Positions 6,574-10,562 of a DNA stretch of 10,562 nt are shown in pieces. The notes below the pieces were generated by a model. The model was not told the DNA's origin. It saw nothing but the letters and a program-made list of their open reading frames with translations, and ran no database searches. The stretch covers positions 1 through 10,562 of the forward strand of contig CAMNHX010000015.1 in NCBI GenBank assembly GCA_946539945.1, written 5' to 3'. Made by a program: the position numbers and the translations under genes. Positions within the stretch are counted from its first letter, which is position 1, and each line of letters opens with the position of its first letter. The stretch is from an uncultured Desulfobulbus sp. (GTDB lineage: Bacteria; Desulfobacterota; Desulfobulbia; Desulfobulbales; Desulfobulbaceae).

Positions 6574-6924
6574 TTACTTGTTCAGGCCACGCTCGCGAAT
6601 TCGTGCAGCCTTGCCGCGCAGGTTACGCAGATAGTAAAGGCGGGAACGCCGCACCCGGCCACGGGTGACAATCTCCACCTTTTCCAGACGGGGTGAGTGC
6701 AAGGCAAAGGTCTTTTCCACGCCCACACCGTGGGAAATTTTGCGCACGGTAAAGGTGGCGTTCATGTTGCCGCGCTTGCGGCGAATCACGACACCCTGAT
6801 AGGCCTGCACGCGCTCCTTGTTACCCTCAATAATGCGGATATGCACCCTGACCGTATCGCCGGGGCGGAAGTCGGGCATATCAAAGCGCATTTGCTCCAG
6901 ATCAATTTTTTCAATCACATTCAT
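6574..6924 (-). CDS. rplS: 50S ribosomal protein L19
   Basis: L19 sits at the interface between the large and small ribosomal subunits. The 116-residue product has the full family pattern: an N-terminal helix with a hydrophobic and acidic start, then [13 protein letters not shown] (about 19-31), [18 protein letters not shown] and a basic C-terminal region around [18 protein letters not shown]. Length and start are normal; AAGGGG precedes the ATG by seven bases (6932-6937). It is the last gene before the terminator and follows the second SPOUT methyltransferase after a 63-nt leader that contains short direct repeats. The rpsP-rimM-trmD-rplS order is a widely conserved ribosomal unit. Confidence 0.98.
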   Translation of the reverse strand: MNVIEKIDLEQMRFDMPDFRPGDTVRVHIRIIEGNKERVQAYQGVVIRRKRGNMNATFTVRKISHGVGVEKTFALHSPRLEKVEIVTRGRVRRSRLYYLRNLRGKAARIRERGLNK

Positions 6925-6936
6925 AAGACTACCCCT

Positions 6937-6987
6937 TGACAGGTCTATGGCGTACAGGACGCCGCTGGTTGTACAGGTTTTTGCCGC
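6937..6987 (-). repeat. Short direct repeats in the rplS leader
   Basis: Read on the minus strand, the pattern GCGGC-N5-CCTGTAC (6987-6971) is repeated as GCGGC-N2-CCTGTAC (6965-6952), and a third related copy, CCTGTCA (6943-6937), runs into the ribosome binding site. All lie between the SPOUT gene stop and the rplS start. It may be a leader for post-transcriptional control of L19 or chance; I see no classical promoter in the gap. Confidence 0.35.
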
Positions 6988-7578
6988 TCACCGGGCCGGA
7001 CACTCGCGCCAGTCCCCCATGAGACGATCAAGCATAATGGCTGCTGCCGCACGAACTGGCAGATGGTTGTAGGCATCTGCACCCCGTATGGGCGGCAGGA
7101 CTGCGTCAGCAGCAGCCAGAATTTCCGGGGCCAGCCCCCAGCCTGTGCCAAAAAGCAGGAGAAAGGGCCTGCCCTGCTTGAGTTGGTCTCGCATGACAGC
7201 AAAGGAAAGCGTTTCCTGCCCGACACCCTCCCGGGCGCAGGTGGCTACCACAGTCACCTGCCCTGTGCCCGGTTCGCGGTTGATGGTAGATACCGCGTCT
7301 TCCAGACAGGCACAGACCCGGATCAGTCCCAGGGCCTCGCCCCGATCCGGGTTGGACTCTGCGCCGTAGCCTTCCCGCCAGTGGCTGACAATCTCCCTGG
7401 CTATCTGCTGCTGCTCAACAAAGGGCGTAACCAGCCAGTAACGGCGCACGCCGAAGGTCCGGGCTGTTCGGGCAAGGTCATGCAGATCCAGATTGGTAAT
7501 GGCGGAGCCAATGGTCTCACCCTGCCGGTTCAGCACCGGATAGTGGATCAGGGCCAGTTCAAGCCAAGGACGGTGCAT
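6988..7578 (-). CDS. SPOUT-family RNA methyltransferase next to trmD
   Basis: The 196-residue product looks like a knotted SAM-dependent RNA methyltransferase of the type Pfam calls Methyltrn_RNA_4 (from memory). Members are encoded between trmD and rplS, and a Thermotoga maritima homologue (TM1570) has a known structure. Visible motifs are TNLDLHDLARTARTFGV (28-44), the glycine loop LLLFGTGWGLAPE (140-152) and the knot segment YNHLPVRAAAA (170-180), which would bind the cofactor. The target RNA and modified base are unknown to me, so no symbol is given. The ATG overlaps the end of trmD by 20 nt and has AGGAG six bases upstream, so both enzymes are probably made from one message. A role in tRNA or rRNA modification is inferred from family and location. 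Confidence 0.86.
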   Translation of the reverse strand: MHRPWLELALIHYPVLNRQGETIGSAITNLDLHDLARTARTFGVRRYWLVTPFVEQQQIAREIVSHWREGYGAESNPDRGEALGLIRVCACLEDAVSTINREPGTGQVTVVATCAREGVGQETLSFAVMRDQLKQGRPFLLLFGTGWGLAPEILAAADAVLPPIRGADAYNHLPVRAAAAIMLDRLMGDWRECPAR

Positions 7579-8332
7579 GGCGTGCTCCTGCCTCTTCCAC
7601 GGCTGTCAAGAGACCTTCCTTGCGCAAGAGCCTGCTCTCCTCCTGACTCAAAAGCAGACCGGAGAGCAAATCGGGCCGTCGGGCCAAGGTAATCCGTACA
7701 GACTCCACAAAGCGATGCCGCGCAATCGCGGCATGATCACCGGACAGCAGCACTTCAGGCACTGCCACACCTGCAAATTCAGGTGGTCTGGTGTACTGGT
7801 GGTGCTTCAGGAGACTGCGGCTGAAGCTGTCCTTTTCCGCAGAATCCGCACAGCCCAAAGCGCCCGGCAAAAGCCGACAGACCGCATCCACAATGACCAG
7901 GGCAGCCAGTTCACCGCCGCTCAACACATAGTCACCAATGGAGCATTCCTCGTCCACAAAGCGCATCGTGAAGCGTTCGTCCACACCTTCGTAGCGCCCA
8001 CAGATCAGGACAAGCTGGTCAAAAGTCGCATACTCCTGCGCCCTGCGCTGGGAAAAGACCGCACCCCTCGGACTCATGAGTACTACCCGCCGCTTGCCCG
8101 CCACAGGCGGCACAGTCGCCAGACAGGCAGCCAAAGGCTCTGGCTTCATGACCATACCCTCGCCACCGCCATAGGGGCGATCGTCAGTCATCTGGTGGCG
8201 ATCCGTGGCGTAAGCGCGGACATTGTGAATGCCAATGTCCAGAATACGCGCCTCCCGTGCCCGCCGGACAATGCCTTCATTCAGGGGCGTGGTGAAAAAA
8301 TCCGGAAAAATGCCGAGCAGATCGATACGCAT
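7559..8332 (-). CDS. trmD: tRNA (guanine37-N1)-methyltransferase
   Basis: TrmD methylates N1 of G37 next to the anticodon of certain tRNAs using S-adenosylmethionine, which prevents +1 frameshifting. The 257 residues match the family. In order one sees FPDFF (9-13), DRPYGGGEGMV (51-61), SPRG (87-90), CGRYEGVDER (111-120), SIGDYVLSGGE (131-141), Arg153 and the catalytic EKDSF segment with Asp168, corresponding to E. coli Asp169. The trefoil-knot cofactor loop is intact. It starts six bases after the rimM stop codon and its end overlaps the next methyltransferase gene. The ribosome binding site is weak, so translation is probably coupled to rimM. Confidence 0.98.
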   Translation of the reverse strand: MRIDLLGIFPDFFTTPLNEGIVRRAREARILDIGIHNVRAYATDRHQMTDDRPYGGGEGMVMKPEPLAACLATVPPVAGKRRVVLMSPRGAVFSQRRAQEYATFDQLVLICGRYEGVDERFTMRFVDEECSIGDYVLSGGELAALVIVDAVCRLLPGALGCADSAEKDSFSRSLLKHHQYTRPPEFAGVAVPEVLLSGDHAAIARHRFVESVRITLARRPDLLSGLLLSQEESRLLRKEGLLTAVEEAGARHAPSLA

Positions 8333-8338
8333 CAGGAC

Positions 8339-8884
8339 TCAAAGCGTTGCATCCGGGTTCAGCAGACCTTCCGGCAGATCAAAGGTCACGGTTTCTGCAT
8401 CCACCTGCACGATAAAGGCAGCCACTGCCGGAATCAGCACATCTGGCTGTCCCTTGTGGCGCAGGACCAGCAGCGGTTGTGCGCCTGTATCCAGAATCGC
8501 GGCGATTGTTCCCACAAAACGCCCTGCAACACAGGCTTTCTTGCCCATCAGCTCGTACAGATACCATTCGCCTTCAGCAGCCCGGGGCAGATCCTGCACT
8601 GCCAGCCAAAGCACCTGTCCGACCAGCGCTTCCGCTGCTGCCCGGGTCCCGTATCCGGCCAGCTTCAGAATCGCGCCCCGTCCTGCCAGTCTGACCCTTT
8701 GCACAGCGCATTCACAGCGTTGCATACTGTCTGGTGCAGCCAAAAACACCCTGACATAGTTCAGGATATTTTCTCTTTGCGCTGTGTACAGGGTTACGTG
8801 CAGTTCTCCGCGCAAGCCGTGGGCGCGAGTGATTCGCCCAATCCGCACGAAACCGGACACTTCCGGGGGACACGCTTCGGACAT
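8339..8884 (-). CDS. rimM: Ribosome maturation factor RimM
   Basis: RimM binds ribosomal protein S19 and assists maturation of the 3' (head) domain of the 30S subunit. The 181-residue product has the N-terminal RimM barrel, signalled by IGRITRAHGLRGELHV (15-30), and a C-terminal PRC-barrel domain that begins around GEWYLYEL and ends near TFDLPEGLL. The frame opens at a TTG at 8896, but the ATG at 8884 is the normal start for this family and gives standard length; neither has a clear Shine-Dalgarno sequence. It lies 13 nt after the KH gene and six before trmD. Cysteines are somewhat abundant, but no metal-site pattern is visible. Confidence 0.95.
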   Translation of the reverse strand: MSEACPPEVSGFVRIGRITRAHGLRGELHVTLYTAQRENILNYVRVFLAAPDSMQRCECAVQRVRLAGRGAILKLAGYGTRAAAEALVGQVLWLAVQDLPRAAEGEWYLYELMGKKACVAGRFVGTIAAILDTGAQPLLVLRHKGQPDVLIPAVAAFIVQVDAETVTFDLPEGLLNPDATL

Positions 8885-8897
8885 TGTGCAAGGCAAC

Positions 8898-9140
8898 TCA
8901 AGTGGCTGCCATTTTTTCCGCTATCTCCAGCCGGGCGCGGTGATCTTCGGTTCTGGAGGCTGCCATGAGTACACGAATGGCCTTGGCAGTGCGTCCCTGT
9001 TTGCCGATAATCTTGCCGGTATCACCCTGCGCCACGTGCAGGGTGTAGGTCAGACCGCTCTCGTCCTCGTGTGTATCCACCAGAACCTGGTCCGGCTGGT
9101 CCACCAGATTCTGGGCAATATACCGGAGCAGTTCACTCAT
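8898..9140 (-). CDS. khpA: KH-domain RNA-binding protein, KhpA/YlqC type
   Basis: The 80-residue product is a single KH domain of the UPF0109/YlqC family, a small RNA-binding protein found between rpsP and rimM in many bacteria. The KH signature lies at 42-50: GKIIGKQGR, with the GxxG loop at G46-K47-Q48-G49. The N-terminal helix LLRYIAQNLVDQPDQV is typical. In Firmicutes its homologue KhpA pairs with KhpB and affects cell size and RNA stability; the partner here is unknown. The start is ATG at 9140; a TTG directly before it is not needed. The gap to rpsP is ten bases and to rimM thirteen. Confidence 0.95.
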   Translation of the reverse strand: MSELLRYIAQNLVDQPDQVLVDTHEDESGLTYTLHVAQGDTGKIIGKQGRTAKAIRVLMAASRTEDHRARLEIAEKMAAT

Positions 9141-9150
9141 CAAGAACCAC

Positions 9151-9399
9151 TCACGCCGCAGTTGCGGCCTGCTTCTTGATGAGACTACGGACCGTCACCG
9201 AAGGAGTAGCGCCCTTGCTGGTCCAGTGAGCCAGCTTTTCAGTGTCAATGGTGACTGTTGCCGGGTCGTTCATGGGATTATACGTCCCCACAACATCCAG
9301 AAACTTGCCGTCCCGGGGAGACTGGCTGTCAGCCACAACAATACGGTAGAAAGGTTGCTTTTTACGACCTTTACGAGCCAAACGGATATGAACTGCCAT
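9151..9399 (-). CDS. rpsP: 30S ribosomal protein S16
   Basis: S16 binds 16S rRNA early in 30S assembly. The 82-residue product starts [20 protein letters not shown], the canonical S16 N terminus, and continues with [22 protein letters not shown], which fixes the start. The frame is open to 9498, but the extra 33 residues are not S16-like and would hide the ribosome binding site AGAGGA at 9406-9411. The C terminus ends in an alanine-rich tail of normal size. It lies 55 nt after ffh in a gap that carries only a small five-pair hairpin. Confidence 0.98.
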   Translation of the reverse strand: MAVHIRLARKGRKKQPFYRIVVADSQSPRDGKFLDVVGTYNPMNDPATVTIDTEKLAHWTSKGATPSVTVRSLIKKQAATAA

Positions 9400-9454
9400 T
9401 GCTTTTCCTCTTGTGTTGAATGGGCGTGCAGCCCAAAAGTACGCAGTTTTTGCT

Positions 9455-10562
9455 TCAGCGACGACGCAGCCCCTTGGGCATCTTGCGGTGCTTGGCACCT
9501 GCCAAAACGCCTCTTTCCTTCATCTGTTTCATCATTTTGAGCATCATGGAGAAGCTCTTGAGCACCTGGTTTACTTCAGTCACTGTGGTGCCGGAGCCTT
9601 TGGCAATGCGCTGCCTGCGGCTTGCGTCAATAATGCGGTGGTTGTTCCGCTCTTTTTTGGTCATGGACTTGATGATCGCCTCGGTGCGGGCAAGCTGTCT
9701 TTCGTCCGGCTTGGGCGCATTCTGAAGCTGTTTGAGCTTGTTGATGCCTGGAATCATGCCCATAATCTGTTCCAGGCTGCCCATCTTCTTGATCTGCTGG
9801 ATCTGATCCAGAAAGTCGTCCAGGGAGAAGGTGTTTTTCTGAATCTTTTTGGCAAAGCTTTCCGCCTTTTTCTGGTCAACAACAGCCTCCGCCTTTTCAA
9901 TCAGGGAAAGCATATCGCCCATGCCCAGAATACGGGAAGCCACGCGATCCGGATGAAAGACCTCCAGGGCATCCATGGCTTCACCCACGCCCACAAATTT
10001 GATGGGCTTGCCGGTCACAGCCTTGATGGACAGGGCCGCACCGCCGCGGGCATCGCCTTCCATCTTGGTCAGAACCACACCGGTCAGAGGCAAATCCGCA
10101 TTAAAGGTTCCGGCCACGGTCACGGCATCCTGGCCGGTCATGGCATCAGCCACAAAGAGTACTTCTGCAGGCTGGACGCCTGCACTGATGGCCTTGAGTT
10201 CGGCCATGAGTTCCTGATCAATGTGCAAACGGCCTGCGGTGTCCAGAATGACGGTGTCCTGTCCGTTTTCACGGGCACTGGCCACTGCGGCACTGGCGAT
10301 GTCCACCGGATTCTGGTCAGCGGTGGACGCGAAAACCGGAGTTCCAATCTGCTCGCCCAAAACGTGGAGCTGCTCAATGGCTGCAGGACGGTACACGTCA
10401 GCAGGAACCAGCAAGGGCTTGCGCCCCTGGCTTTTGAGCAGGCGGGCCAGTTTGGCGGAAGTCGTGGTCTTGCCGGAACCCTGCAGACCTGCCATCATAA
10501 TGACTGCCGGTTTCTGGCCCTCCAGTTTCAGGGGCTGGGCTTCTGAACCCAAGAGCCGGACC
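9455..10562 (-). CDS. ffh: Signal recognition particle GTPase Ffh (5' end cut by the window)
   Basis: Ffh is the protein of the bacterial SRP; with 4.5S RNA and FtsY it targets nascent membrane proteins to the translocon. The frame is open to the window edge, so the N domain is missing; comparison of the G1 position with E. coli suggests about 80 residues are lost. Motifs include G1 GLQGSGKTT (10463-10489), [22 protein letters not shown] and GVGEAMDAL. The methionine-rich M domain contains the [11 protein letters not shown] finger region and the RNA-binding [11 protein letters not shown], followed by [13 protein letters not shown]. The TTG at 10552 should not be taken as a start. Ffh heads the ffh-rpsP-khpA-rimM-trmD order of many bacteria. 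It ends in GLRRR, a basic tail. Confidence 0.98.
   Translation of the reverse strand, partial: VRLLGSEAQPLKLEGQKPAVIMMAGLQGSGKTTTSAKLARLLKSQGRKPLLVPADVYRPAAIEQLHVLGEQIGTPVFASTADQNPVDIASAAVASARENGQDTVILDTAGRLHIDQELMAELKAISAGVQPAEVLFVADAMTGQDAVTVAGTFNADLPLTGVVLTKMEGDARGGAALSIKAVTGKPIKFVGVGEAMDALEVFHPDRVASRILGMGDMLSLIEKAEAVVDQKKAESFAKKIQKNTFSLDDFLDQIQQIKKMGSLEQIMGMIPGINKLKQLQNAPKPDERQLARTEAIIKSMTKKERNNHRIIDASRRQRIAKGSGTTVTEVNQVLKSFSMMLKMMKQMKERGVLAGAKHRKMPKGLRRR

Noticed and set aside
7577..8968. A 463-codon open frame on the plus strand
   Set aside because: It is antisense to trmD, rimM and part of khpA, which are unmistakable by their motifs; it has no family features.
9421..9435. Small hairpin (TGGGC-N5-GCCCA) between ffh and rpsP
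   Set aside because: Only five pairs and no T tract, so it is not an intrinsic terminator; not enough for a regulatory claim.
9400..9498. N-terminal extension of S16
   Set aside because: S16 begins at [11 protein letters not shown], and a ribosome binding site lies directly before that ATG.
9413..10546. A 377-codon open frame on the plus strand
   Set aside because: It is the antisense of ffh, with a histidine-rich, low-quality composition and no motif.

Overview
The window is 10.6 kb of bacterial chromosome in which every gene I can support lies on the minus strand, so transcription runs from high to low coordinates. Gene order, protein sequence style and moderately high GC fit a Gram-negative sulfate reducer of the Desulfovibrionaceae type (Desulfobacterota). 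That assignment rests on synteny and recognised protein families, not on a marker-gene search.

Region A (about 10562 down to 6574) is a translation and protein-targeting cluster: ffh (5' part outside the window), rpsP, a small KH protein (khpA/ylqC type), rimM, trmD, a second SPOUT-type RNA methyltransferase, and rplS. It joins ribosomal proteins S16 and L19, a 30S maturation factor, two probable RNA methyltransferases and the SRP GTPase. A strong intrinsic terminator (6478-6540) follows rplS.

Region B (6443 down to 152) starts just past that terminator and is tightly packed: rnhB, an ankyrin-repeat lipoprotein, yraN, pdxA, tmk, a large TPR lipoprotein and a LolB-like lipoprotein. Neighbours overlap by 1 to 17 nt or are separated by at most 30 nt, so they are probably cotranscribed and in part translationally coupled. 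The first genes serve DNA maintenance, the middle ones cofactor and nucleotide synthesis, and the last two the outer membrane. The TPR-lolB pair resembles the Pseudomonas lbcA-lolB pair.

The last 151 bases (1-151) hold no gene I can support.

Most of the window is conserved housekeeping sequence and I see no CRISPR array, insertion sequence, phage gene or wholly new system. The points most worth a second look are the periplasm-directed ankyrin lipoprotein inserted between rnhB and yraN, the overlapping pair of knotted methyltransferases, the TPR lipoprotein paired with LolB, the archaeal-like nucleotide-binding motif in the thymidylate kinase, the terminator or attenuator that divides the two gene blocks, and a short direct repeat in the rplS leader. 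Several start codons were moved inward from the longest open frames (rpsP, rnhB, tmk, rimM, khpA); the reasons are given in each entry.
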